Source: DASZHJ01 sp963735465 (GTDB lineage Bacteria > Pseudomonadota > Alphaproteobacteria > ATCC43930 > CGMCC-115725). Taken from it: a DNA stretch of 64,000 nucleotides. The DNA lies in contig CAVTLA010000002.1 of the NCBI GenBank assembly GCA_963735465.1, forward strand, positions 310,001 to 374,000, given 5' to 3'. The notes beneath the pieces are model-generated. The model was not told the origin of the DNA, did no database searches, and was given only the letters and a program-made list of their open reading frames with translations. Shown here one piece after another: positions 8,687 through 17,697 of the stretch. Each line of letters starts with the position of its first letter. Within the stretch, counting starts at the first letter, position 1. Made by a program: the position numbers and the translations under genes.

Positions 8687-9550
8687 ATGGATTTCCTGAA
8701 CAGCTACATCGTGCTGGCCGAGGTCTACGTGCTGCTGGCGCTCTCGACCAACCTGCTGGTGGGGATCGTCGGCATCTTCTCCGTCTCCCAGGCGGCGGTG
8801 TTCGGCGTCGGCGCCTATATCGTCGCGTTCCTGCTGATGCACGACGTCCTCACGTTCGTGCCGGCATTGCTGCTGGCGGCCGCCGGCTGCATCGCCCTCA
8901 ACATCCTCGTGACCTTGCCGTCACTCCGGGTCGCCGGGGACTATTTCGTGGTGACCTCTTTCGGCATCCAGCTTCTGGCAACCGCGGTCTTCACCAACTG
9001 GACCGAGGGCACCGGTGGTGCCAACGGTCTTCCCGGCATTCCGGCGCCGACGATCCTGGGATTCGAGATCGCCTCCACCGGGCAGTTCCTGCTGCTGTCC
9101 AGCGCCGCGCTGACGGCGGGGTGCGTCTCCTTCTGGCTCATCATGCGGGCGCCCTTCGGGCGGCTGCTGCGGGCAATCCGCGAGGACGAGCTGGCGGTCG
9201 CCGCCGCCGGCAAGAACGTGCTGCGCGCCAAGGTCAGCGCCGCGGCCCTCGCCGGCGCCTTCGCCGGCATCGCCGGCGGCGTCTACGGAACCTTCCTCAG
9301 CTTCATCGATCCCTCCTCCTTCGATCTCGACGCCTCCATCCTCATGCTGACCATGGTGGTGGTGGGCGGCGCGCGAACGCTCACCGGATCCATCATCGGG
9401 CCGTTCCTGCTGCTGGCCCTGCCGCAGCTCCTCACCCTGGTGGAGATCCCCACCACCATCGCCGCGGCAATGCGCCAGCTTCTCTACGGCGTGCTGCTCA
9501 TCGCCTTCATGCTGTTCCGGCCCCAGGGCCTGGCGGGAGAGCGGCTGTGA
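8687..9550 (+). CDS. branched-chain amino acid-type ABC transporter permease (LivM-like)
   Basis: 287 residues with multiple membrane segments. The A-L-S-T-N-L-L-V-G opening, a central cytoplasmic loop R-A-P-F-G-R-L-L-R-A-I-R-E-D-E that contacts the ATPases, and the terminal F-R-P-Q-G-L motif are LivM features. It starts nine bases after the LivH-like gene and overlaps the LivG-like start by four bases (GTGA). Confidence 0.92.
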   Translation: MDFLNSYIVLAEVYVLLALSTNLLVGIVGIFSVSQAAVFGVGAYIVAFLLMHDVLTFVPALLLAAAGCIALNILVTLPSLRVAGDYFVVTSFGIQLLATAVFTNWTEGTGGANGLPGIPAPTILGFEIASTGQFLLLSSAALTAGCVSFWLIMRAPFGRLLRAIREDELAVAAAGKNVLRAKVSAAALAGAFAGIAGGVYGTFLSFIDPSSFDLDASILMLTMVVVGGARTLTGSIIGPFLLLALPQLLTLVEIPTTIAAAMRQLLYGVLLIAFMLFRPQGLAGERL

Positions 9551-10311
9551 CGCCCTATCTGCAGGCATCAGGTCTCAACAAGCGCTTCGGCGGACTGCAG
9601 GCGCTCAGCGACTGCAGCTTCACCGTCGCCGAAGGGCGCATCACCTGCCTCGTCGGCCCGAACGGCGCCGGCAAGACCACGATCTTCAACGTCGTCACCG
9701 GCTTCTTCCGCCCGGACACCGGCAGCGTGACGTTTCGCGGCCGGAAGCTCGACGGCTTGCGGCCCCAGGCCATCGTCCACGCCGGCATCGCCCGCAGCTT
9801 CCAGAACCTGCGGCTCTTCGACGACTTGAGCGCCCTCGACAATGTACTGGTAGCGGTCGCGAACCAGTTCGCGGAGGAGCCGCTGGGGGCGATCTTCCGT
9901 CCTCTGCATGCGGCTCGCGAGCAGCGGCGCTGCGTGGAGATCGCGCGGCAGACGCTGGAGCATGTGGGCCTGGCCGACCAGGCCCGCCAGATGGTGCGCA
10001 ACCTCTCCTATGGCGAGCGGAAGCTGCTGACCGTCGCCCGCCTCCTCGCCACTGGGGCGGAGCTTCTCCTGCTCGACGAGCCGGCCTCGGGCCTCAGTGC
10101 CGGCGCCCTCGACGCGATCATGGCGCTGCTGCGCCGGCTGCAGTCGGAGGGCAAGACGCTGCTGGTGGTGGAGCACAATACGCGGGTGGTGCAGAAGATC
10201 GCCGACGACGTGCTGTTCCTGCATCAGGGCCATCTGATGGCCCAGGGCTCGCCGGCGGACATCATCAGCGATCCCCGCCTCGCCGAGATCTATTTCGGCG
10301 GGGCGATCTAG
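9547..10311 (+). CDS. branched-chain amino acid-type ABC transporter ATP-binding protein (LivG-like)
   Basis: 254 residues. Walker A G-P-N-G-A-G-K-T-T is near residue 38; the ABC signature reads N-L-S-Y-G-E-R-K as is usual for LivG rather than L-S-G-G-Q; Walker B L-L-L-L-D-E-P and the switch histidine in V-V-E-H-N follow. The GTG start overlaps the LivM-like stop by four bases. It energises import together with the LivF-like ATPase. Confidence 0.93.
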   Translation: MTPYLQASGLNKRFGGLQALSDCSFTVAEGRITCLVGPNGAGKTTIFNVVTGFFRPDTGSVTFRGRKLDGLRPQAIVHAGIARSFQNLRLFDDLSALDNVLVAVANQFAEEPLGAIFRPLHAAREQRRCVEIARQTLEHVGLADQARQMVRNLSYGERKLLTVARLLATGAELLLLDEPASGLSAGALDAIMALLRRLQSEGKTLLVVEHNTRVVQKIADDVLFLHQGHLMAQGSPADIISDPRLAEIYFGGAI

Positions 10312-10313
10312 GC

Positions 10314-11015
10314 ATGACGATGCGATTGCAGCTGGAGGGGATCGCGGCAGGGTATGGCGTAAAGACCGTCATCTCCGACGTCTCCTTCGCCCTCGAGCCC
10401 GGCAAGATCCTCGCTTTCCTCGGCCACAACGGCGCCGGCAAGACCACCACGCTCAAGACCATCATGGGCCTGCTTCCGGCGCGCGCCGGCGGCGTCAAGC
10501 TGGACGGGCAGCCGATCGAGCGCATCTCCGTCGCCGATCGCGTGGCGATGGGCGTGCGCCTGCTGCCGGAGGGGCGCGGCATCTTTCCCGACTTGTCCGT
10601 GGCGGAGAACATCGAGGTGGTGGCGGCGCGGAACTGCGGCGCGGGCAGCCTCTTCGGCCCGGACGAGGTCTATGGCCTCTTCCCGGTGCTGACGGAGCGG
10701 CGATCGCTCCGCGCCGGCAATCTCAGCGGCGGGCAGCAGCAGATGTTGGCCCTCGGCCTCGCGATCCTCGGCAAGCCGAGCTGCCTCCTGCTGGACGAGC
10801 CCTCGATCGGCCTGGCGCCGAACCTGGTGGAGCGGCTCTTCGAGCAGATCCAGCACCTCTGCCGGGCGCCCGCGATGACCGCGATCCTGGTGGAGCAGAA
10901 TGTGGCGGCGGCGATGAAGATCGCCGACCACGTTCTCATCATGAACAACGGCCAGATCGTCTTCAACGGCCCGCCCCAGCAGGCGCGGGAATCCAACTTC
11001 TGGAATTATTTCTGA
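10314..11015 (+). CDS. branched-chain amino acid-type ABC transporter ATP-binding protein (LivF-like)
   Basis: 233 residues. Walker A G-H-N-G-A-G-K-T-T, the LivF-typical L-L-P-E-G-R-G-I-F-P segment, signature N-L-S-G-G-Q-Q-Q, Walker B L-L-L-D-E-P-S and switch V-E-Q-N are all present. It starts two bases after the LivG-like stop and is the last gene of the importer operon; the next gene is convergent, with 24 bases between stops. Confidence 0.93.
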   Translation: MTMRLQLEGIAAGYGVKTVISDVSFALEPGKILAFLGHNGAGKTTTLKTIMGLLPARAGGVKLDGQPIERISVADRVAMGVRLLPEGRGIFPDLSVAENIEVVAARNCGAGSLFGPDEVYGLFPVLTERRSLRAGNLSGGQQQMLALGLAILGKPSCLLLDEPSIGLAPNLVERLFEQIQHLCRAPAMTAILVEQNVAAAMKIADHVLIMNNGQIVFNGPPQQARESNFWNYF

Positions 11016-11039
11016 CCCGCGATGCCCATGGCCCCGCGA

Positions 11040-11669
11040 TCAGCTGTCATCGACAGGGAGGTTCGCCTGCACCGAGGGGCGCCGGTTGAACTCCTGATGC
11101 CAGCGGGCGAGACGCGGCCGGCCCTCGCGCCAATTCTCCGCGGCGAAGCGAAAGTCGAGATAGGCCAGCGCCACGCCGATGGAGATGTGGCCGATGCCGA
11201 AGGGGGCCGCCGCGATAGCGTCGGCCTCGCGCTCCAGCGTCTCGACGCAGGTGCGGATCTTGAGCTGCCAGAGATCCATGTGCGGCTGCGATACTCTCTC
11301 CGCCGGCCGCAGCCGCTCGGCGAGCCATTGCAGCAGGACGTCCAGCATGCCGCTCCCCAGGGCATCGCGGCGGAGCGCGGTGAGGCGCTCGCTCCCGCCG
11401 GCCGGGAACAGCTTCGGCCCGTCATGCAGGCCGTCGAAGTATTCCGCAATAACGGAGGAGTCGTAGAGCACGGTACCGTCCTCCAACACCAGGGTCGGAA
11501 GCTTGCCGAGGGGGTTTTCCCGCATGAGATCGAGATGCGGCTTGGTGCCGCCGACGACCGTGCGGATGCATTTGAGCCGTTCGGCGACGCCGGCCTCGTG
11601 GGCAGCGATCATCACCTTGCGCACGAAAGGCGAGCGCGGCGACCAGTGCAGCGTCATCATTGCGGCCAT
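11040..11669 (-). CDS. glutathione S-transferase family protein
   Basis: 209 residues with an N-terminal thioredoxin-like domain (S-P-R-S-P-F-V-R-K-V-M-I-A-A, then N-P-L-G-K-L-P-T-L and the D-S-S-V-I-A-E-Y-F glutathione-binding turn at about residues 70-80) and an all-helical C-terminal domain. The S-P-F-V-R-K active-site region puts it with bacterial beta/zeta-like GSTs. Such enzymes often sit in catabolic clusters as isomerases or thiol-dependent lyases (for example maleylacetoacetate isomerase); the fumarylacetoacetase-fold gene next door fits that reading but does not prove it. Divergent from that gene. Confidence 0.88.
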   Translation of the reverse strand: MAAMMTLHWSPRSPFVRKVMIAAHEAGVAERLKCIRTVVGGTKPHLDLMRENPLGKLPTLVLEDGTVLYDSSVIAEYFDGLHDGPKLFPAGGSERLTALRRDALGSGMLDVLLQWLAERLRPAERVSQPHMDLWQLKIRTCVETLEREADAIAAAPFGIGHISIGVALAYLDFRFAAENWREGRPRLARWHQEFNRRPSVQANLPVDDS

Positions 11670-11781
11670 GAAATTTCCTTCCTGGCGTCAGGTTGGCATC
11701 ATTCGACGCAAGTGCAAAGATGCCGTGAGCAGCCGCGGCCCGCGCCGCACCGCACCATGCAACCGCACCGGAGTTGGAGCC

Positions 11782-12564
11782 ATGCGCTGGATTAGATTTG
11801 CCCGGAATGGGGCCGAGAGTTTTGGAATTCTCGAGGGCGAGACCGTGCTACCGGTCAAGGGGTCGCCCTTCGCCGCCTGGGAGAAGACCGCGGACAAGGT
11901 GCCGCTCTCAGCCGTCAAGCTGCTGCCGCCGGTGCAGCCCGGGACTTTCTACGCCTGTGGGCTGAACTACATGGGCCACATCAAGGAGGTGGCGATCGCG
12001 ACGGGCACGGCGATGAAGCTGCCGCAGAAGCCGGAGGTGGGGTACCGCGCCAACAGCGCCCTCATCGGCCAGGGCGACACGATCGTGATCCCCAAGGACG
12101 CCACGGAGAAGGTGCAATACGAGGGCGAGCTGGTGGTCGTCATCGGCAAGAAGGCCAAGCACCTCACCGAGAAGGACGCGCTCTCCTGCGTCTTCGGCTA
12201 CACCATCGGCAACGACGTAAGCGAGCGCACCTGGCAGGGTGCGGACCGCACCTTCTGGCGGGCGAAGAACACCGACACCTTCAAGCCCATGGGCCCCTGG
12301 ATCGAGACCGACGTCGATCTCGACAAGCTCGTGACCAAAGTGCGGCTCAACGGCAAAGAGATGATCTCGTTTCCGACCAACGAGATGCATTTCAGCATTG
12401 CCAAATACCTCTCGACGATGACCCGCTATCTGACGCTCAATCCCGGCGACGTCGTTTGGATGGGGACCGACGGCGATCCCGCCAACATCAAGCACGGCGA
12501 CACGGTGGAGGTCGATATCAGCGGCATCGGCGTGCTGCGCAACCCCGTGGCCCGGGAGTCGTAA
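11782..12564 (+). CDS. fumarylacetoacetate hydrolase (FAH) family protein
   Basis: 260 residues. The metal-binding Y-E-G-E-L-V-V-V-I-G motif (acidic ligands) lies about two fifths in, followed by the G-Y-T-I-G-N-D-V-S-E-R loop and, near the end, N-P-G-D-V-V-W-M-G-T-D-G. The family hydrolyses or decarboxylates 2-oxo/diketo acids, as in fumarylpyruvate, fumarylacetoacetate or 2-hydroxyhepta-2,4-diene-1,7-dioate metabolism. The start at 11782 follows a GGAG site; an in-frame extension to 11503 would overlap the GST gene and lacks homology. Followed by CoA-transferase genes after 29 bases, suggesting one catabolic operon. Confidence 0.9.
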   Translation: MRWIRFARNGAESFGILEGETVLPVKGSPFAAWEKTADKVPLSAVKLLPPVQPGTFYACGLNYMGHIKEVAIATGTAMKLPQKPEVGYRANSALIGQGDTIVIPKDATEKVQYEGELVVVIGKKAKHLTEKDALSCVFGYTIGNDVSERTWQGADRTFWRAKNTDTFKPMGPWIETDVDLDKLVTKVRLNGKEMISFPTNEMHFSIAKYLSTMTRYLTLNPGDVVWMGTDGDPANIKHGDTVEVDISGIGVLRNPVARES

Positions 12565-12593
12565 CTCTCCTCAGCAGTCGACGGAGGTCACTC

Positions 12594-13337
12594 ATGCCCG
12601 GCAGGAGCAAGGTGGTCGCGAGTTTCGACCAGGCCGTCGCGGATATTCCCGATGGCGCCATCATCGCCTTCGCGGGCTTCGCCGACATCGGCATGCCCGG
12701 CAATCTCATTCGAGCGCTGGCGAAGCAGGGCGCCAAGAACCTGATCTGCGTCTCCAACCGCACCGGCGGCCCCGATGTGCCGCCGGAGACCGCCGACATC
12801 GGCCTCCTCGCCGAGCGCGGACAAGTGAAGAAAGTGATCTGCGCCTTCACGGCGCCGACCCGGCGCTCCCAGAAGCTACGCTTTGCCAAGCTGCACGAGG
12901 CGGGGCTGGTTGAAGCGGAGATCTGTCCCCAGGGCACGCTGGCCGAGCGCCTGCGCGCAGCCGGCGCCGGCATTCCCGCCTTTTATACGCCGACCGGCGT
13001 CGGCACCGAGCTTGCCGAGGGCAAGGAGATCCGCGAGTTCGACGGTCGAAAATACGTGCTGGAGTACGCGCTGCCGGTCGACTACGCCTTTCTTCGCGCC
13101 TATCGCGCTGATGCCTTCGGCAATCTCCAGTACCGCCGCTCCCAGCGCAATTTCAATCCGGTCATGGCGATGGCGGCGAAGACGGTGCTGGTGGAGATCG
13201 AGGAGGAGATCCTGCCGGTGGGCGCCATGGATCCCGATCAGATCCATACATCAGGCGTTTTCGTGCATCGCATGATCCAGGTGCCGCCGCCGCCGGAAGG
13301 CCTGTGGCCGCATATCGACAGGCTGCCGCGCAAATGA
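12594..13337 (+). CDS. CoA-transferase subunit A (3-oxoacid CoA-transferase family I)
   Basis: 247 residues. The N-terminal D-G-A-I-I-A-F-A-G-F-A-D-I-G-M-P and the C-V-S-N-R-T-G loop are typical of the alpha subunit of family I CoA transferases (succinyl-CoA:3-oxoacid or 3-oxoadipate type). It lacks the catalytic glutamate, which is on the beta subunit. The ATG at 12594 has an ACGGAGG ribosome site. The stop overlaps the next start (ATGA). The pair would move CoA onto a carboxylic acid product of the pathway. Confidence 0.9.
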   Translation: MPGRSKVVASFDQAVADIPDGAIIAFAGFADIGMPGNLIRALAKQGAKNLICVSNRTGGPDVPPETADIGLLAERGQVKKVICAFTAPTRRSQKLRFAKLHEAGLVEAEICPQGTLAERLRAAGAGIPAFYTPTGVGTELAEGKEIREFDGRKYVLEYALPVDYAFLRAYRADAFGNLQYRRSQRNFNPVMAMAAKTVLVEIEEEILPVGAMDPDQIHTSGVFVHRMIQVPPPPEGLWPHIDRLPRK

Positions 13338-14014
13338 GCGAGGAAGCCCGCGGCCTCACCCGACAGCAGATGTGCGACCGCCTCGCCATGGAATTCGCCG
13401 ACGGCTGGATCGTGAACCTCGGCGTCGGGATCCCGACGCTGTGCTCGAATTTCGATTTCGGCGACAAGCAGGTGATCTTCCATTCCGAGAACGGCGTCAT
13501 CGGCTATGGACCGCTGGCGGCGCGCGGCAAGGAGGATCCGCACCTCACCAATGCCGGCGCGCAGCACGTGACCCTCAATCCCGGCGCCGCCATCATCCAT
13601 CACGCCGACGCCTTCGCGATGATCCGCGGCGGCCGCATCGACGCGACCGTTCTGGGCGCCTACGAGGTGGCCGCGAACGGCGATTTCGCCAATTGGCGGA
13701 TGCTGGGCCAGAAGGGCGGCGGCATCGGCGGCGCCATGGACCTGGCGGTGGGCGCCCGGAACGTCTTCATCGTGATGGAGCACACGACGCGGGACAACCA
13801 GCCGCGACTGGTCGCGTCCTGCGCCCTGCCCCTCACGGCCGCCGGCGTGGTGACCCTCGTCGCCACCAACTTCGGGCTGTTCGAGCCCAAGGGGAGAGGC
13901 TTCCTGCTGCGGGAAATCGCCGCCGGCATCGACGTCGCCGAGGTCAAGGCGACCGTGGGCTGCGAGCTGACCGTGCCGCCGGATCTGCGCCCGGTTCGCC
14001 TGCGCGGGAACTAG
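13334..14014 (+). CDS. CoA-transferase subunit B (3-oxoacid CoA-transferase family I)
   Basis: 226 residues. The G-V-G-I-P-T-L motif at the N-terminus and S-E-N-G-V-I-G with the catalytic glutamate (about residue 54) identify the beta subunit; G-G-A-M-D-L-A and the C-terminal D-V-A-E-V-K-A-T segment also fit. Translationally coupled to subunit A by a four-base overlap. Acts in the cytoplasm as an A2B2-type heteromer. Confidence 0.92.
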   Translation: MSEEARGLTRQQMCDRLAMEFADGWIVNLGVGIPTLCSNFDFGDKQVIFHSENGVIGYGPLAARGKEDPHLTNAGAQHVTLNPGAAIIHHADAFAMIRGGRIDATVLGAYEVAANGDFANWRMLGQKGGGIGGAMDLAVGARNVFIVMEHTTRDNQPRLVASCALPLTAAGVVTLVATNFGLFEPKGRGFLLREIAAGIDVAEVKATVGCELTVPPDLRPVRLRGN

Positions 14015-14050
14015 CGCTATAGTTCACGATAGTCCCGCAGCGAGGCGCCC

Positions 14051-14341
14051 ATGCCCGGCTACGTCATCACCGTCGATTTCCACCTGAAGCCCGAGAGCAG
14101 CGACAAGTTCCTGAGCCTCGTCCGCGAGAACGCGGCGCTCTCCCTCGCGAACGAGGCGGGATGCCGCCACTTCGACGTCTGCGTGCCCCTCGACGGCTCG
14201 CCGCACGTGTTCCTCTACGAGATCTACGACGACGAGGCCGCCTTCAAGGCGCACCTGCAGATGCCGCATTACAAGAGCTTCGCGGCGGCGACGGCGGCCA
14301 TGGTGCAGGACCGCAAGATCGTGCCGCTCCGTCTTCTCTAA
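14051..14341 (+). CDS. antibiotic biosynthesis monooxygenase (ABM)-domain small protein
   Basis: 96 residues with the dimeric ferredoxin-like ABM fold: V-I-T-V-D-F-H-L-K start, the E-A-G-C-R-H-F-D-V strand and L-Y-E-I-Y-D-D-E-A-A-F-K-A-H, then H-Y-K-S-F near the end. Homologues (YgiN-like) act on quinones or as small oxygenases and mutarotases in degradation pathways. It starts 36 bases after the CoA transferase, so probably the last gene of that operon. Its stop overlaps the stop of the convergent aminotransferase gene by four bases. Confidence 0.82.
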   Translation: MPGYVITVDFHLKPESSDKFLSLVRENAALSLANEAGCRHFDVCVPLDGSPHVFLYEIYDDEAAFKAHLQMPHYKSFAAATAAMVQDRKIVPLRLL

Positions 14342-15694
14342 CGTCCAACGCCCAGCTCGCGCTGCGCCACCGCGACGCTCTCGCCGAGGATGCCCACCAT
14401 CTCGTCGATCTGCTCCGCGGTCGCGATGAGGGGCGGCGCGAAGGCGGCGTAGTCGTTGCCGCAGCGGAACAGCAGGCCGCGCGTCCGCGCCTCGCGCTCG
14501 ATGATCTTGCCGGGCTTGGCCGAGGCGGGAAACCGCTCCTTGGTGGCGCGGTTCTTGACCAGCTCCACCCCCTGCAGCAGCCCCGCGCCGCGGACATCGC
14601 CGATGATCGGATATTTCTCCGCGAGCTCCAGCAGCCGCTGGCGCAGCCGCTCGCCCTGGCGCCGGGAGTTGCCGACGATGTCGTCCTCGACCAGCTGCGT
14701 CACCGCCGCGATGCCCGCCGCACAGGCGACGGGATTGCCGGCATAGGTGTGGCCATGGTGGAACTGGACGTTCTCCGAATCCTCGCCATAGAAGGCGGCG
14801 GCGATGCGGTCGCGGATCAGGATCGCCGCCAGCGGCGCATAGCCGCCGCTCATGCCCTTGCCGCAGCAGGTGATGTCGGGCGCGGCCTTGAAGTATTCCG
14901 AGCCGAACATGGTACCGAGTTCGGCCGAATCCGGTGATGATCTCGTCGTAGATCAGCACGACGTTCTGGCGATCGCAGATCTCCCGCAGCCGCGGCAGGT
15001 AGTCCGGTGGCGGCACCATGAAGCCCGCCGAGGAGATCGAGATCGGCTCGACGATCACGGCGGCGACGGTCTCGGGATCCTCGGCCTCGATGGTGCGCTC
15101 GATCAGCTCGACACAGCTCCGCCCGCAAGAGGGATAGCTCTGGTCGAAGGGGCAGCGGTAGCAATAGGGCGGATGGACGTGGATGAATCCCACGCCCAGG
15201 GGCTCGTAGACGGACTTGCGCTCGCGTCCGCCACCGGCGGAGAGCGCTCCCATGGTGGCGCCGTGATAGGAGCCGTAGCGGCTGATGATCTTGTATTTGT
15301 GCGGATGCCCGCTCTGGCGATGATATTGCCGCGCCAGCTTCATGGCGGCCTCGGTGGCCTCGGAGCCGCCGCTCAGGAACTTGAGCGCGGTGACGCCTGA
15401 TGGTGCGATCTTCAGAAGCATCTGGGTGAGATCGAGGGCCGGCCCGGTGGTGCTGTGGAGCGGCGGCGCGAAGGCGAGGTGCTTCAGCTGCTCGGTCATG
15501 GCGTCGATGATGGGCTTGTTGCCGTGCCCCAGGCTGGTGACGAAGACTCCGGACAGCCCGTCGATGTACTTCTTCCCCTCGGCATCGACGAGATGGATGC
15601 CCTGCCCTTCCGCGAAGACCAGCGGGTTCTTGGCGAACTGCTGCATCTGCATGAAATCGAGGAAAAGCGAGGGAATGACATTCTGGGACCGCAT
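14338..15694 (-). CDS. class III pyridoxal-phosphate aminotransferase, frameshifted
   Basis: Removing one base near 14917 joins two frames into a 451-residue class III aminotransferase. The first frame carries the PLP-phosphate region S-G-G-S-E-A-T-E-A-A, Y-G-S-Y-H-G-A-T and the D-E-I-I-T-G-F-G-R-T segment with the aspartate that contacts the PLP nitrogen; the second continues with the PLP lysine in C-C-G-K-G-M-S-G-G-Y-A-P. The family transfers amino groups of omega-amino acids, beta-alanine or taurine to 2-oxo acids; the substrate here is unknown. ATG at 15694 with a GGAG site. Divergent from the amidohydrolase gene; an AT-rich inverted repeat lies between. Confidence 0.82.
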
Positions 15695-15828
15695 GGAGCA
15701 CTCCGTGTTGCGAGCCGAAAGGCGCTCTTCCTGCCCGCGCCCGGCTTCGCGCGATGGTACGGGGCGACGGCGGCTTAATCAACGGAGGCGGCAGTGGTCT
15801 GCCCGGCGCCTGCGAATTAATTGATCAG

Positions 15829-15853
15829 TTAGTGATCTATCAGCAGGCACTAA
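15829..15853. promoter_or_regulatory. inverted repeat in divergent promoter region, putative operator
   Basis: TTAGTG and CACTAA form perfect arms around a 13-base spacer, in a notably AT-rich patch (15813-15855) inside GC-rich DNA between the divergent aminotransferase and amidohydrolase genes. Position and symmetry suggest a regulator site; no regulator gene lies beside it, so the binding protein is unknown. Confidence 0.35.
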
Positions 15854-15917
15854 TTCCGAGCTCGCCGCCATATTTCGAATGGTCGCCGCCGATAGCTCCG
15901 CGCTACTCTTTCTCCCG

Positions 15918-17603
15918 ATGGTGCATGACCTGATCATCCGCAACGTCCTGCTCTGCGACGGGCTGGGCAATCCGCCGCGATCCGGATCCCTCGCGGTCAC
16001 CGACGGGCGCATCTCCGGGATCGGCGACGGGCTGGACGAGGCCCGCGAGACGATCGACGGCAGCGGTCTCGTCCTGGCGCCGGGCTTCGTCGACATCCAC
16101 ACCCACTACGACGCGCAGCTCACCTGGGACAGCGCGGCGATGCCCTCCCCGGCCCTCGGCGTCACGACCCTGGTCATCGGCAACTGCGGCTTCACCTTGG
16201 CGCCCTGCAAGCCGGACAACCGCGGGGCGATCCTGCGCGACCTCACCAAGATCGAGGGCATGCCGCTGGAGGCGCTGCAGGCCGGCGTGCATTGGAACTT
16301 CACCACCATCCCCGAATACATGGACGCGCTGGAGCACCGCGGCATCGTGCCGAACGTCGCCTGCTTCGCCGGCCACACCTCGATCCGCGCCTTCGTCATG
16401 GGCGAGGCGGCGGCGCGGCGCAAGGCGACACCGGACGAGCTGGCGGCGATGCGGCAGATCCTGAGCGAGGCCCTGGCGGCGGGCGCCATCGGGTTCGCGA
16501 CCTCGACCCTGGAGATGCACAACGGCGACAAAGGCATCCCCGTCGCCTCGCGCTTCGCCGATCTGGAGGAGTTCCGGACTCTCTCCGGCGTTCTCAAGGA
16601 GGCCGGCCGCGGCGTCTTTCAGATCACCAAGGGCGTCGCCACCGGCATCGACTTCCTGACGGAGATTGCCGCCATCTCCGGCCGGCCCGTGCACGTCTGC
16701 CCGATGCTTATCGACCCCAACAAGCCCGAGGAGGTGTTCGCGGAGATGGCGGCGATCGCCGAGGCGAGCGCCCACCACCACGAGATCTACGGCCAGGTGA
16801 GCCCGTTCCCGGAGCTCCTGGACTTCACCCTGGAGGAGCCCTACCCGCTGGAGAGCATCGACGCCTGGCGGCCGGCGATGGCATCGACGGACCGCGCGGC
16901 GCGCAAGCGCATCTATGCGGATCCCGCCTTCCGCGCGGCGGTCAAGGCCGAGCTGGACACGCCCGCCACCACGCTTCGCTTCGGCGGACAGTGGGACATG
17001 ATCAGCGTCCTGGCGACCCCGGCGGGCGCCGGCGATCCCCGCATCGGCCGCTCCATCGCCGAGCTGGCGGCGGAGCACGGCCAGCAACCGCTCGACTATT
17101 TTCTCGATCTGGGCCTCGCGGAGGATCTGCGGACCCGGTTTCGGATATTGATGTGCAACTCAGATATCGACGCCGTCCGCGAGCTGATGTCCCACCCCGA
17201 CAGCCTGATCGGGCTCGGCGATGCCGGCGCGCATCTGACGCTGTTCTGCCAGGCCGGCACCGGCCTCTATCTCCTGCAGCATCACGTCCGTGAGCGCCCT
17301 GATTTCAGCCTCGAGGAGGCGGTGCGCATGCTCACCAGCCGGCCGGCCGACGCCTTCCGGATTCCCGACCGCGGCCGGCTCGTGGTCGGCGCCCATGCGG
17401 ATCTCCTGCTCTTCGATCCCGATACGGTCGGGCTCGGAGAAAAGCGGCTGGTGTCGGACCTGCCGGGTGGCGCCGCCCGTCTCACCACCCCCGCCCTCGG
17501 CGTGACGGGCGTCTGGGTCAACGGCCGGCGGATCGTCGACGAGACCGGCCTGATGCAGCCGGCGCCGCTCGCCGGCACCCTCCTCCGGCAGTTCTCGGCC
17601 TGA
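15918..17603 (+). CDS. amidohydrolase, N-acyl-D-amino-acid deacylase family
   Basis: 561 residues. It opens with H-D-L-I-I-R-N-V-L-L-C-D-G, then carries the metal motif D-I-H-T-H-Y-D-A-Q, the family's I-G-N-C-G-F segment, and a C-terminal beta-sandwich ending G-V-W-V-N-G-R-R-I-V. Family members release D-amino acids from N-acyl-D-amino acids, or hydrolyse related amides, with one or two zinc ions. I chose the ATG at 15918 because homologues begin right there; an in-frame ATG at 15879 would add 13 residues. Neither has a strong ribosome site. Divergent from the aminotransferase, so the two could act in sequence on an acylated amino compound (inference). Confidence 0.85.
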   Translation: MVHDLIIRNVLLCDGLGNPPRSGSLAVTDGRISGIGDGLDEARETIDGSGLVLAPGFVDIHTHYDAQLTWDSAAMPSPALGVTTLVIGNCGFTLAPCKPDNRGAILRDLTKIEGMPLEALQAGVHWNFTTIPEYMDALEHRGIVPNVACFAGHTSIRAFVMGEAAARRKATPDELAAMRQILSEALAAGAIGFATSTLEMHNGDKGIPVASRFADLEEFRTLSGVLKEAGRGVFQITKGVATGIDFLTEIAAISGRPVHVCPMLIDPNKPEEVFAEMAAIAEASAHHHEIYGQVSPFPELLDFTLEEPYPLESIDAWRPAMASTDRAARKRIYADPAFRAAVKAELDTPATTLRFGGQWDMISVLATPAGAGDPRIGRSIAELAAEHGQQPLDYFLDLGLAEDLRTRFRILMCNSDIDAVRELMSHPDSLIGLGDAGAHLTLFCQAGTGLYLLQHHVRERPDFSLEEAVRMLTSRPADAFRIPDRGRLVVGAHADLLLFDPDTVGLGEKRLVSDLPGGAARLTTPALGVTGVWVNGRRIVDETGLMQPAPLAGTLLRQFSA

Positions 17604-17697
17604 GGCCTCTCCCACCGCGTCGATTACCGGGCTGACAACCGCGCGCAATCGGACTATCGAGGTGCGTCACCGACCCACCTGGGAGAGCCGGCCGAAC

